From Candidatus Thiosymbion ectosymbiont of Catanema sp. Cochon2018 (GTDB lineage Bacteria; Pseudomonadota; Gammaproteobacteria; Chromatiales; Chromatiaceae), in assembly GCA_011392765.1 (NCBI GenBank), contig WYCW01000006.1:149433-213432 (forward strand): 64,000 nucleotides of DNA, written 5' to 3'. Shown piece after piece: positions 8,355 through 16,286 of this stretch. Position 1 is the stretch's first letter; each line of letters begins with the position of its first letter. The notes below the pieces were generated by a model. The model made no database searches. It had not been told where the DNA came from and saw nothing but the letters and a program-made list of their open reading frames with translations. The position numbers were made by a program, and so were the translations under genes.

Positions 8355-8564
8355 TTAAGGGCTCTGACCCCTTTTCCCATCGCTCGCGATTAACGCCCGC
8401 ACTTCCTGGGCCAGTTTCACTGGTATTGCCATCATTATTGTGTCATCGAGTTCCTGGGCTGCCTCTATTTCGGCAAACTGCCTGTCTTCGTTTTGATTCT
8501 CGTAATGCGCGAGAACGTCACGTACACGCTTTTCGTTCCAACCTTTTGGGAAGTTGTTGCTCAC
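8355..8564 (-). CDS. Small protein, putative antitoxin of a DUF4258-type pair
   Basis: A 69-residue acidic and helical protein whose start overlaps the stop of the upstream DUF4258-like gene by 4 bp, so the pair is translationally coupled. No DNA-binding motif is evident. The gene pairing and size suggest the antitoxin or accessory partner of the toxin-like protein. The name of its family is not recognised. Confidence 0.6.
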   Translation of the reverse strand: MSNNFPKGWNEKRVRDVLAHYENQNEDRQFAEIEAAQELDDTIMMAIPVKLAQEVRALIASDGKRGQSP

Positions 8565-8845
8565 TGAGATTTCCTCCGTTGCCGTCGGCGATAGGCAGCC
8601 TTGGCTTTGCCATGCAATTCGTAAGCCGTAATCACGAACAGACTACCAGGATCTTCGTCAGGGACATAGATGACCTGAAGATAGCGACCCGCCCAGGTTT
8701 GTCCAAGTTTCATGCGTGAGCCCTGTCTTGCAGGAAAATCATCGCCACGGCCGAGTAAAACCTCTTGTACTTCATCTTCAGTGACGTCATGCTCATAAAT
8801 GTGCGGAAAGTTCGTCTCCGGATCTTTGTAAAATCGTATCTCCAC
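8561..8845 (-). CDS. DUF4258-like toxin candidate
   Basis: This 94-residue protein has the RelE/BrnT-like pattern of DUF4258 proteins: an N-terminal strand, H-x4-TEDEVQEVLL, then GRYLQVIYVPDED and FVITAYELHGKAKAAYRRR at the end. Such proteins are commonly found as the toxin half of two-gene modules. It is followed with a 4-bp overlap by a small helical protein. The catalytic residues cannot be assigned by eye. It stands between two transposase remnants, in an accessory segment. Confidence 0.65.
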   Translation of the reverse strand: MEIRFYKDPETNFPHIYEHDVTEDEVQEVLLGRGDDFPARQGSRMKLGQTWAGRYLQVIYVPDEDPGSLFVITAYELHGKAKAAYRRRQRRKSQ

Positions 8846-8904
8846 TGTAGCTTATGCCTTCGACTTTAGTGCTTTTGACTTAATGCCTTTGCCAACATTC
8901 CCCG

Positions 8905-9001
8905 CATCAGGCGGCTTATTCCCTCCCTGTCCTGCGGCGTTACGAGCAAATGCACGTGATTGGTCATCAGAACGTAGGCATGGACGGCGCAACGCCAGCG
9001 T
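8905..9001 (-). pseudogene. Fragment of type A RAYT transposase
   Basis: About 95 bp are nearly identical to the internal part of the type A gene (RWRCAVHAYVLMTNHVHLL through EGISRLM). Both ends break off: the left runs into unrelated sequence, the right into the GTAGGATGGGTAGAGGCGC repeat of the type B element. It looks like the insertion site of that element. Confidence 0.75.
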
Positions 9002-9710
9002 GTAGGATGGGTAGAGGCGCGGGCTCGGGTAGTGGTTTTTGGTGCGGTTTTTCCTGCGCCGAAACCCATCTATTAATCCAAATCTAAATCTTTAATTTGG
9101 GTAGTATCGCTCCAATCCGTGGGATACAGGCCGCAGGTGACATACCTGTGGAATGAAGAATACGGCCAGTCGATAACACGTTCCACATATCCGTGTTTTA
9201 CCGGATTGTAATGGACATAATCCACATGCGCAGCATAATCTTCCTCGTTGCGGATGACATGCTCCCAAAAGCGTCGTTGCCAAATGCCTCGTTCATTTTT
9301 GCGGCGGCTATGAGGGCGGTATTCAACAGGCGGTAGTTTTTCCGAAAAAGCGGATTTAATTTGTCGCCAGCGCATTGAATAATCGTCGTCGCCGTCCGGC
9401 AAAGTCAGAACACAATGCAAATGTTCCGGTAAGACGACAACCGCATCAAAGTGAAACGGATGTGCCTGTTTGACTTTGCGGAATGCTTCGCGTAGCACGT
9501 TAATATGTTGTACTAACAAGAAATTATTTTTGCGTCTGGCGAGGTTGACGGTAAAAAAATAACAACCGCCGGGAACTCGCCAGCGCCGATAGCCGGTCAT
9601 TTTTTCCGTCGTAGAAATCTATCATTAAAGTTTCTATGGATGATGGGTTTCGGCGCGGTTAAGATTATGGGCATACCCAAAGTTCATTGGCGCGCCTCTA
9701 CCCATCCTAC
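9002..9710 (-). mobile_element. Type B RAYT element, copy 1, bounded by inverted REPs
   Basis: The unit is bounded by GTAGGATGGGTAGAGGCGC at the left and its complement at the right. Internal GTTTTTGGTGCGGTTTTTCC and CGGCGCGGTTAAG stretches add imperfect stems. It carries one transposase gene. A second copy is at 10278-10974, and each has the same type A transposase fragment immediately on its left, so the two arose by duplication of a larger segment or by repeated targeting. Confidence 0.75.
9073..9600 (-). CDS. REP-associated tyrosine transposase, type B (copy 1)
   Basis: This 175-residue Y1-type HUH endonuclease has the HUH pair in LPEHLHCVLTLP (about residue 60) and the catalytic Tyr candidate in the helix EEDYAAHVDYVHYNPVKHG (about 120-138). 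The family start MTGYRRWRVPGGCYFFTVN is complete. These enzymes cut and join REP hairpins. It differs from copy 2 at only a few residues (for example DDDYSM versus DDNYSM, and one Arg fewer). Flanking inverted REPs are present, so the unit could be mobile. Confidence 0.9.
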   Translation of the reverse strand: MTGYRRWRVPGGCYFFTVNLARRKNNFLLVQHINVLREAFRKVKQAHPFHFDAVVVLPEHLHCVLTLPDGDDDYSMRWRQIKSAFSEKLPPVEYRPHSRRKNERGIWQRRFWEHVIRNEEDYAAHVDYVHYNPVKHGYVERVIDWPYSSFHRYVTCGLYPTDWSDTTQIKDLDLD

Positions 9711-9973
9711 CGCGCTTTCAGATAGACATTCCGTCGGTGTCCAACCTTGACAACGTAGATCACCAGCTGGTCGTCACGGATCTCGTAGATCACGCGGTAG
9801 TTGCCGACCCGTATGCGGTACAGGATGTCGCTGCTGCTTATCTTGCGTGTACCCGACCCGCGCGGCTCGGATGCCAGCATGTCGATGGCAGCGCCTATGC
9901 GCCGTTGCATGTCGCGTGGTAACGCCAGCAGGGCCTTGTGCGCGCTACGCTTGATCTCGATACGGTAAATCAT
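9707..9973 (-). CDS. relE: RelE/ParE-family toxin
   Basis: The 88-residue protein has the RelE pattern IYRIEIKRSAHKALLALP, then YRIRVGNYRVIYEI and VVKVGHRRNVY, with the basic residues expected for ribosome-dependent mRNA cleavage. I choose the start at 9973 because it overlaps the antitoxin stop as ATGA, which indicates coupled translation. The stop codon is provided by the first bases of the REP of the type B element (GCGCGG then TAG of TAGGATGGG), so the original C-terminus may have been slightly altered by that insertion. Confidence 0.85.
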   Translation of the reverse strand: MIYRIEIKRSAHKALLALPRDMQRRIGAAIDMLASEPRGSGTRKISSSDILYRIRVGNYRVIYEIRDDQLVIYVVKVGHRRNVYLKAR

Positions 9974-10161
9974 TCGATGCCCATCTCTGTCTTGACGGTC
10001 TCCCAAGGGATCGTGGGTTCATCGCGCACCTTGCGGGCATCTTCCAAGTCCTCCAGGTCCTCCAGCCGTTCCATCAGGGCGGTGTATTCCGTGAGGGGTA
10101 GCAGGACCGATAGACGCTTACCGTCGGAGTCGATGACGAACTGAGGATGGAGTGTAGTCAT
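9970..10161 (-). CDS. Phd/YefM-like antitoxin
   Basis: This 63-residue protein starts MTTLHPQFVIDSDGKRLSV and continues with LLPLTEYTALMERLEDLED, the strand-helix layout of Phd/YefM-type antitoxins, with an acidic C-terminal tail that would bind the toxin. I use the ATG at 10161 because GGAAGAAAG is 5-6 bp upstream; the alternative at 10188 has no ribosome site. The stop overlaps the toxin start. The pair likely represses its own promoter. Confidence 0.78.
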   Translation of the reverse strand: MTTLHPQFVIDSDGKRLSVLLPLTEYTALMERLEDLEDLEDARKVRDEPTIPWETVKTEMGIE

Positions 10162-10277
10162 GATCTTTCTTCCCCATGCTTGCTTCAACGAGGCTGCGGC
10201 GCTCGGCCCTCAATCCAGGCTACACGGGCTCATTATTGGTCATCAGAACGTGGGCATGGACGGCGCAACGCCAGCAT

Positions 10278-10974
10278 GTAGGATGGGTAGAGGCGCGGGC
10301 TCGGGTAGTGGTTTTTGGCGCGGTTTTTCCTGCGCCGAAACCCTATTAATCCAAATCTAAATCTTTAATTTGGGTAGTATCGCTCCAATCCGTGGGATAC
10401 AGGCCGCAGGTGACATACCTGTGGAATGAAGAATACGGCCAGTCGATAACACGTTCCACATATCCGTGTTTTACCGGATTGTAATGGACATAATCCACAT
10501 GCGCAGCATAATCTTCCTCGTTGCGGATGACATGCTCCCAAAAGCGTCGTTGCCAAATGCCTCGTTCATTTTTGCGGCGGCGGCTATGAGAGCGGTATTC
10601 AACAGGCGGTAGTTTTTCCGAAAAAGCGGATTTAATTTGTCGCCAGCGCATTGAATAATTGTCGTCGCCGTCCGGCAAAGTCAGAACACAATGCAAATGT
10701 TCCGGTAAAACGACAACCGCATCAAAGTGAAACGGATGTGCCTGTTTGACTTTGCGGAATGCTTCGCGTAGCACGTTAATATGTTGTACTAACAAGAAAT
10801 TATTTTTGCGTCTGGCGAGGTTGACGGTAAAAAAATAACAACCGCCGGGAACTCGCCAGCGCCGATAGCCGGTCATTTTTTCCGTCGTAGAAATCTATCA
10901 TTAAAGATGGGTTTCGGCGCGGTTAAGATTATTGGCATACCCAAAGTTCATTGGTGCGCCTCTACCCATCCTAC
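10278..10974 (-). mobile_element. Type B RAYT element, copy 2
   Basis: Same bounding repeats as copy 1 (GTAGGATGGGTAGAGGCGC and complement). On the left, 10238-10277 is another piece of the type A transposase (AVHAHVLMTN). Copy 2 has lost 16 bp near its right end relative to copy 1. Its right REP ends only 13 bp from attC site b. Confidence 0.75.
10346..10876 (-). CDS. REP-associated tyrosine transposase, type B (copy 2)
   Basis: The 176-residue protein is almost identical to the copy at 9073-9600, with one additional Arg in the HSRRRKNERG segment and three substitutions. The HUH pair and catalytic Tyr helix are intact. The start context and downstream repeats are the same. Both copies therefore appear functional, and the near identity implies recent duplication. 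Confidence 0.9.
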   Translation of the reverse strand: MTGYRRWRVPGGCYFFTVNLARRKNNFLLVQHINVLREAFRKVKQAHPFHFDAVVVLPEHLHCVLTLPDGDDNYSMRWRQIKSAFSEKLPPVEYRSHSRRRKNERGIWQRRFWEHVIRNEEDYAAHVDYVHYNPVKHGYVERVIDWPYSSFHRYVTCGLYPTDWSDTTQIKDLDLD

Positions 10975-10987
10975 CGCGCTGTTTCGA

Positions 10988-11074
10988 GCCTAACGCTTCA
11001 CATCACCGGCAGCAAAAAGCAGAGTGAGGAACGAGCGGCGCTTTTTGCTGTCCGAGTGCATGTGATTGTTAGCC
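10988..11074 (-). other. attC integron site b
   Basis: GCCTAAC (10988) and GTTAGCC (11068) bound an 87-nt imperfect palindrome. The arms TCACATCACCGGCAGCAAAAAGC and its partner pair along their full length, except for three single extra bases (G, T, A) in the right arm. Those unpaired bases are the hallmark of attC and orient the site on the minus strand. It directly follows the stop of the phospholipase-like gene at 11118, so the two form a cassette. Confidence 0.85.
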
Positions 11075-11117
11075 CATCGCTATGGTTACAAGTAATTTGA
11101 TGCGCCTAAAAACTTTT

Positions 11118-11519
11118 TTAGAAACAACGGCCTCCTCTTCCTAGCGAAGACCATTTTTTGCACTCATCCCAGCATCTGCGAAAGTTACAAAGCCTAATAC
11201 AAGACTTGTGACGACATTCACATGGTTTTACTAAGAATGCAGCTATAGCAGCAACCCGATAAGCTTCCCCATGTTCATTACTTGCACTGGCAGTAGTCAG
11301 ATTTCGTATAAAGTTAGCATCACATGAGCATTTGTGATAACCATTGTCTCTAATACACAGATCGTGACGTCTGCAAACAGCATCTACACCATCCTTAGTA
11401 GGAAAATTCCGATCACTTCTTGTGTTATTTGCTCCACACCAATTTCCATAGTCACCTAAACCTGCTAAAGCAGGTAATGGTGAGAATAACAGAATCATTA
11501 CAAGCACTCGGTAACACAT
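11118..11519 (-). CDS. Secreted phospholipase A2-like protein in an integron cassette
   Basis: A 133-residue protein with a signal peptide (residues 1-19, ending PALA). The mature part starts with a calcium-loop-like YGNWCG (24-29) and then DAVCRRHDLC (46-55), the His-Asp active-site motif of phospholipase A2. It has 13 Cys in all, most of them in the mature part, consistent with a disulfide-rich extracellular enzyme. PLA2 would release fatty acid from phospholipids; toxins and eukaryote-interaction factors use it. The gene lies between two attC sites in matching orientation, with its start 44 nt from the upstream site, so it is a complete gene cassette of about 500 bp. Confidence 0.85.
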   Translation of the reverse strand: MCYRVLVMILLFSPLPALAGLGDYGNWCGANNTRSDRNFPTKDGVDAVCRRHDLCIRDNGYHKCSCDANFIRNLTTASASNEHGEAYRVAAIAAFLVKPCECRHKSCIRLCNFRRCWDECKKWSSLGRGGRCF

Positions 11520-11562
11520 AGCTCCACCTCATTTTTAATTGGAAAGGAACCCGTTCTTGTTG

Positions 11563-11701
11563 GGCTAACGGTGGAGCTAAGCTGCGGCATTTGCGACGCG
11601 AGTGCGGCTTACTAGAATAAACCCAATGAACAAATGGTAGTTAAGATTTTTACTCTGCGGCACTCGGAGCAAATGCCGTCAGCTTCAGCGACTTGTTAAA
11701 C
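11563..11701 (-). other. attC integron site c
   Basis: GGCTAAC at the left and GTTAAAC (perfect consensus) at the right enclose 139 nt. The arm GCTAAGCTGCGGCATTTGC pairs with GCAAATGCCGTCAGCTTCAGC, leaving two extra bases in the right arm. The orientation is again minus. The 139-nt length is at the long end for attC but normal for chromosomal-type sites. It borders the phospholipase cassette upstream. Confidence 0.82.
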
Positions 11702-11760
11702 GGGCAGAGACCTCCCGCCGCTTGACGCATCAAATGATCCTTCATGCGGCAGCCCCCGAT

Positions 11761-11877
11761 AAATAATCAACGTTATGGTTTTTCGAGGGGTGAAGCGTCT
11801 GCTGATGCGTCCGCTTTAACGCATGTTAAGCTGCGCATCAGCAGACGCTTCACTCAATACCATAATTTTGATTATTT
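11761..11877. repeat. 117-bp near-perfect palindrome
   Basis: Outer arms AAATAATCAACGTTATGG and CCATAATTTTGATTATTT pair with two mismatches. Inner arms TGAAGCGTCTGCTGATGCG (11791-11809) and CGCATCAGCAGACGCTTCA (11834-11852) pair perfectly over 19 bp. The loop is about 24 nt. It sits between attC site c and the second 229-bp element and encodes nothing convincing. It could be a MITE or a large structural element. Confidence 0.7.
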
Positions 11878-11927
11878 GTCTACCGAAAAAGGGATCTTTT
11901 CATTCATTCGTGACGAGGTAGTTTAAT

Positions 11928-12156
11928 GGGGAGCTAACCAGCAACCTCCCTTGCCCCCATGGACGGGGGCAAGGGAGGTTTGTCTGCGTTCAGCGTCTTG
12001 ATAGGCGGCGCGTCTTCTGTTGCACTGACGTTGTTGTCAGGCGATTGCCTGTTTAGGTGTCTGAAACGGTTGGGGTATCAAAACGCCGCCGGGCAGGTTT
12101 CTGTGTGCTTTCCGTTTGGTAATACGTTTTAGATTGCACGTGCTGGTTAGCTCCCC
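11928..12156. repeat. 229-bp terminal-inverted-repeat element, copy 2
   Basis: Same length as copy 1 at 3662-3890, with 16-bp terminal repeats (GGGGAGCTAACCAGCA and complement) and the same internal hairpin. Flanks AAT on both sides may be a 3-bp target duplication; copy 1 shows only a partial match (AAC/AAT). The minus-strand frame is again open for 39 codons and ends FQTPKQAIA then stop. The internal GTTAGGC of copy 1 is GTCAGGC here, so this copy is not an attC. Confidence 0.82.
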
Positions 12157-12515
12157 AATAAGCGGCGCAGGGACGCGCCGCTTATCAGGTAGTAGGCGGC
12201 GAGTCGCCGTGTTTAAGTACGGCGGAATGCCTTATATACCACAACGATTGCTTCTTTGTCGAATTCATGAGTATTCCCATCAACGCATTCAACCATAATG
12301 CTGCGCTCAACCCAGCCTACCTTCCGGGCTGTCCTGGGGTTACATGTCGCACTCTTGGCGTAGCGAGGAGGCGGAACCACGAATTGACACGAATAAACAC
12401 GAATTTGTGTGTATTGGTGTCCATTCGTGGTGCTACGGTGGTTAATGAAACAATCTGTGAAAATCTGCGTAATCTGCGGATCAAAAAATCTTCGTGCCCT
12501 TTGTGCCTTTGCGGC
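12157..12515. other. Gap downstream of mfd: repeats only
   Basis: No gene is supported. The stretch holds a GCGGCGCAGGGACGCGCCGC palindrome (about 12163), a piece of the ACACGAATAAACACGAAT repeat (12378-12430) and one arm of the AATCTGCGTAATCTGCGGAT repeat (12460-12482). Confidence 0.6.
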
Positions 12516-15500
12516 TCAACCCGTTATCTGCCGGACGATGGTGCCGACCTGTTGTATACGCTTAGTCGGATCGGCCATCTCATGAAAAAAGCGCAGCTTG
12601 TCCGTGCCGTCGAGCCTGAATTCCTTCGGGTTGGTTTGGATGAGCGCGATCATGCGGGTGGGGTCGATCCTGGGCTCGGCGTCGAACAGGATGCGTCCGC
12701 TGCTGGGACCGGCCTCGATCTTTTTGATGCCGAAGGGCTGGACCTCGAGCTTGAGCTCGGTGATCGCGAACAGGTTTTTGGCCGGGTCCGGCAGCAGGCC
12801 GAAGCGGTCGATCATTTCTACCTGCAGCTCCTTGAGGTCCGCACCGGTGGCCGCACCGGCGATCCGTTTGTACATGACCAGGCGGCTGTGTACGTCGGGG
12901 AGGTAGTCGTCCGGTAGCAGGACGGGGACGCCGAGGTCGATCTCGGCGCCCTGATCCAGGGGGCGGTCGAGCTCCGGGGTGCGGCCGGCCTTGAGGGCGG
13001 CGACCGCTCGTTCGAGCAGGTCCATGTAGAGGCTGAAGCCGATCTCCTGGATCTGGCCGCTCTGTTCTTCTCCCAGCAGCTCACCGGCGCCGCGGATTTC
13101 CATGTCGTGGGTGGCGAGGGTAAAACCGGCCCCCAGGTCTTCCAGGGATTCGATGGCCTCCAGGCGTTTTTTAGCATCCGGGGTCATGGCCGCCGCGGGC
13201 GGGGTCAGCAGATAGGCATAGGCCCGATGGTGGGAACGCCCCACTCGCCCGCGGAGTTGATGGAGCTGGGCCAGGCCCAGCTTGTCGGCGCGGTTGATGA
13301 GGATGGTGTTGGCGCTGGGTACGTCGATGCCGCTCTCGATGATAGTGGTGCACACCAGGAGGTTGAAGCGACGGTGATAAAAATCCCGCATCACCCGTTC
13401 CAGGTCCCGCTCGCGCAGCTGGCCGTGGGCGACCTGGATGCGGGCCTCGGGGATCAGGGCCGTGAGTTTTTTGGCCGTGTTGTCGATGGTTTCCACTTGG
13501 TTGTGGAGAAAATAGATCTGGCCGCCACGCTTGAGCTCCCGCAAACAAGCCTCCTGGATCAGGGCGTCGTTCCACTGGCTCATGAAGGTCTTGATGGGGT
13601 GGCGCGCGACCGGGGGCGTGGCGATGATGGACAGGTCCCGCAGGCCGGACATGGCCATGTTCAGGGTGCGCGGGATGGGGGTGGCGGTCAGGGTCAGGAG
13701 GTCCACCTCGCTGCGCAGAGATTTGAGCTGCTCTTTGTGACGGACGCCGAAGCGGTGTTCCTCGTCCACGATGACCAGCCCGAGCCGCTTAAAAACGATG
13801 CCTTTCTGGAGCAGCTTGTGGGTGCCGACCAGGATGTCGAGGGTGCCGTCGGCCAGGCCGGCGAGGATCTGTTTTTGTTCCTTGGCGGTGCGAAAGCGCG
13901 ACAGGCTCTCGACCCGGATCGGCCAGTCGGCGAATCGGTCCGAGAAGTTCTCGAAATGCTGCTGGACGAGCAGGGTGGTGGGCGCCAGCAGGGCCACCTG
14001 TTTCCCGCCTTGTACTGCCACAAAAGCGGCGCGCATGGCGACCTCGGTCTTGCCGAAACCCACGTCGCCGCACACGACTCGGTCCATGGGCTTGGAATCG
14101 GCCATGTCGGCCAGCACGGCCTCGATGGTCTGTTGTTGGTCCGGGGTCTCTTCGAACTCGAAATTCGCGGCGAAGGCGGTGTAATCATCGCCGTCCGTCG
14201 GAAAGGCGAACCCCTGGCGGGCGGCCCGGCGGGCATAGATGTCCAAGAGCTCGGCGGCGACGTCCCGCACCTTCTCCGCGGCCCGGCGTTTGAGTTTTTC
14301 CCACTGCCCGCTCCCCAGGCGGTGCAGGGGGGCGGCGGCCTCGGAGGCGCCGGTGTAGCGGGAGATCAGGTGCAGGGAGGCAACGGGGACGTAGAGCTTG
14401 TCACCCTGGGCGTATTCCAGGGTCAGGAACTCGGTGGTCATGCCACCGACCTGCAGGGTCTGTAGCCCCAGGTAGCGACCGACGCCGTGGTCCTCGTGCA
14501 CCACCGGCGCACCCATATGCAACTCCGTGAGGTTGCGGACCACCGCCTCGCCGTTTCTCTCGGTCCGCTGTCTCCGGCGGGCCTGCCGCACCTGCGTGCC
14601 GTAAAGCTGGGTCTCGGTGATGAGGGCGAGGTCTTCCCGTTCCAGGAACAACCCCTGTTCCAAGGGGGCAACCGCCAGGCCCAAGGGCGTGTCGGACTCG
14701 ATAAACTCCTGCCAGCCGGCCACCGGGCGTACCTCGATGTCGAATCCGTGCAGGTTTTCGAGCAGCATCTCTCGCCGGCCGGCGCTCTCGGCGGTACACA
14801 GCACGCGCCGTCCGGGCGCGGCGAGAAAGTCCCCGAAAACCCCGGCGGGTCGGGCCGCTCGGGCCTGGATCGCCAGCGTCGGCAAGGCCCGAGTGGCAAA
14901 GTTCACGCTCTTGCTGAAACCTTTGCGGCGTTCCGCTATCTCGGTCGACTGGTGCATGACGCCGGACATGCGGTTGAGCCGCGATGACAGCTCATCCGCC
15001 GTCAGATAGAGCCGGTCCGGAGGCAGCAGCGGGCGCTCGACATCGTGCCGGCGCTGCTCATAGCGGGTGGTCACGTCGGCGAGGAACCGCTCCGCTGCCT
15101 CCCGACACTGGGCGGCCTCGATCACCAGCGTTTTCTCGGGGAGATAGTCGAACAGGGTCGCGGTGTGGTCGAAGAACAGGGGCAGGTAGTACTCCAGGCC
15201 GCCGGGGACCGAGCCCGCGGAGACCTCACGGTAAATCAGGCTTTGTTTGGGATCGCCCTCGAAGGTGCCGCGGTAGCGTTGCCGGAAGGCGGTGATCGCC
15301 TCCTCACTCAGGGGAAACTCCCGTGCCGGCAACAACCGGATGTGGGGGACCTGGTCGCGGGAGCGCTGGTTGTCCGGGTCGAAGGTACGGATGCTCTCCA
15401 CTTCCTCGTCGAACAGATCGATCCGGAAGGGCAGATTGCTGCCGGTGGGAAAGAGGTCGAGGAGGGAGCCGCGCACCGCGAACTCCCCGTGGGCGATGAC

Positions 15501-16004
15501 TTGAGAAACGCACTGGTAGCCGGCCCGCTCCAGGCGGCGGCGGATGGCGTCCAGATCCAGGCGGTCGCCGACCGCCAGCACCAGGGCGTGGCTATCCACG
15601 TACTCCCGGGGAGGAAGGCGTTGGAGCAGCGTGCCCGTGGGCACGGTCAGAATGCCGCGCTCGAAGGTCGGCAGTCGATGCAGGGTCAGCAGGCGTTCGG
15701 AGACCAGCTCCGGCAGGGGAGAAAACTGGTCATAGGAAAGGGTTTCCCAGTCCGGAAAACCGAGCACCGGCAGCTCGGAGCCGGCCAGGAAGAATCTCAG
15801 CTCGGCCTGTAGCCGGGCGGTCGCCTGCACGTCCTCCACCACGGCGAGCACCGGCCCCGACGCGCGTGCGGCGGCCTCGGCGATGGCCAAGGCCCGGCTC
15901 GACCCGTACAGGCGGCCCCACAGCAATCTCTCACCGGCCTGGGTGGGCAACGGGGGTGAGAGGGGGGAAACGGGACCGGAAGGGGCGGCTGTAGTAGATA
16001 TCAT
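12516..16004 (-). CDS. mfd: Transcription-repair coupling factor Mfd
   Basis: About 1162 residues, the normal length for Mfd, which displaces RNA polymerase stalled at DNA damage and recruits UvrA. In order: a UvrB-like N-terminal module (residues about 30-350, including GFPDWETLSYDQFSP), the RNA-polymerase-binding CarD-like domain (VVHEDHGVGRYLGL), the translocase with Walker A GDVGFGKTEVAMRA and Walker B box VDEEHRFGV, helicase motif VI (LHQLRGRVGRS) and the C-terminal D7 domain (PVLLPDDYLPDVHSRL). I place the start at the ATG at 16004 (MISTTAAPSG) because the 44 upstream codons have no conserved content. It is transcribed alone. Confidence 0.95.
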   Translation of the reverse strand: MISTTAAPSGPVSPLSPPLPTQAGERLLWGRLYGSSRALAIAEAAARASGPVLAVVEDVQATARLQAELRFFLAGSELPVLGFPDWETLSYDQFSPLPELVSERLLTLHRLPTFERGILTVPTGTLLQRLPPREYVDSHALVLAVGDRLDLDAIRRRLERAGYQCVSQVIAHGEFAVRGSLLDLFPTGSNLPFRIDLFDEEVESIRTFDPDNQRSRDQVPHIRLLPAREFPLSEEAITAFRQRYRGTFEGDPKQSLIYREVSAGSVPGGLEYYLPLFFDHTATLFDYLPEKTLVIEAAQCREAAERFLADVTTRYEQRRHDVERPLLPPDRLYLTADELSSRLNRMSGVMHQSTEIAERRKGFSKSVNFATRALPTLAIQARAARPAGVFGDFLAAPGRRVLCTAESAGRREMLLENLHGFDIEVRPVAGWQEFIESDTPLGLAVAPLEQGLFLEREDLALITETQLYGTQVRQARRRQRTERNGEAVVRNLTELHMGAPVVHEDHGVGRYLGLQTLQVGGMTTEFLTLEYAQGDKLYVPVASLHLISRYTGASEAAAPLHRLGSGQWEKLKRRAAEKVRDVAAELLDIYARRAARQGFAFPTDGDDYTAFAANFEFEETPDQQQTIEAVLADMADSKPMDRVVCGDVGFGKTEVAMRAAFVAVQGGKQVALLAPTTLLVQQHFENFSDRFADWPIRVESLSRFRTAKEQKQILAGLADGTLDILVGTHKLLQKGIVFKRLGLVIVDEEHRFGVRHKEQLKSLRSEVDLLTLTATPIPRTLNMAMSGLRDLSIIATPPVARHPIKTFMSQWNDALIQEACLRELKRGGQIYFLHNQVETIDNTAKKLTALIPEARIQVAHGQLRERDLERVMRDFYHRRFNLLVCTTIIESGIDVPSANTILINRADKLGLAQLHQLRGRVGRSHHRAYAYLLTPPAAAMTPDAKKRLEAIESLEDLGAGFTLATHDMEIRGAGELLGEEQSGQIQEIGFSLYMDLLERAVAALKAGRTPELDRPLDQGAEIDLGVPVLLPDDYLPDVHSRLVMYKRIAGAATGADLKELQVEMIDRFGLLPDPAKNLFAITELKLEVQPFGIKKIEAGPSSGRILFDAEPRIDPTRMIALIQTNPKEFRLDGTDKLRFFHEMADPTKRIQQVGTIVRQITG

Positions 16005-16286
16005 CAGACGGCGAGATAGGTCGAATGGGCAGGCGCGGCAGATTCTCTCACAGCCGCAGCCGGGCTTCATCCGGTGTGGCAGGACGGGGCCGAATCCGGT
16101 GTAGTCGGGAGGACTTGGCATCTGATTCAACTGCACGATTCGAAAATTTCAAAAATGAGGGGGCTAAACGGTTATCATGGTGTGGTGGGAGAAGTTAAGA
16201 GACTGTCTAAGAACTAATCTATTGATTTAATGGCATTAGTCTCTTAATCCTCTACCCCCTAACTAAAATGAAAGAGGTACTAAATA

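Noticed and set aside
13107..14465. Long plus-strand frame opposite mfd
   Set aside because: Shadow of the high-GC mfd gene; composition is Gly/Val/Gln-rich and shows no domain. The same applies to the long frames opposite the TPR-CHAT gene (24991-26424), glgB (28554-30413), the octaheme gene (34900-36171) and the radical SAM gene (41560-43446).
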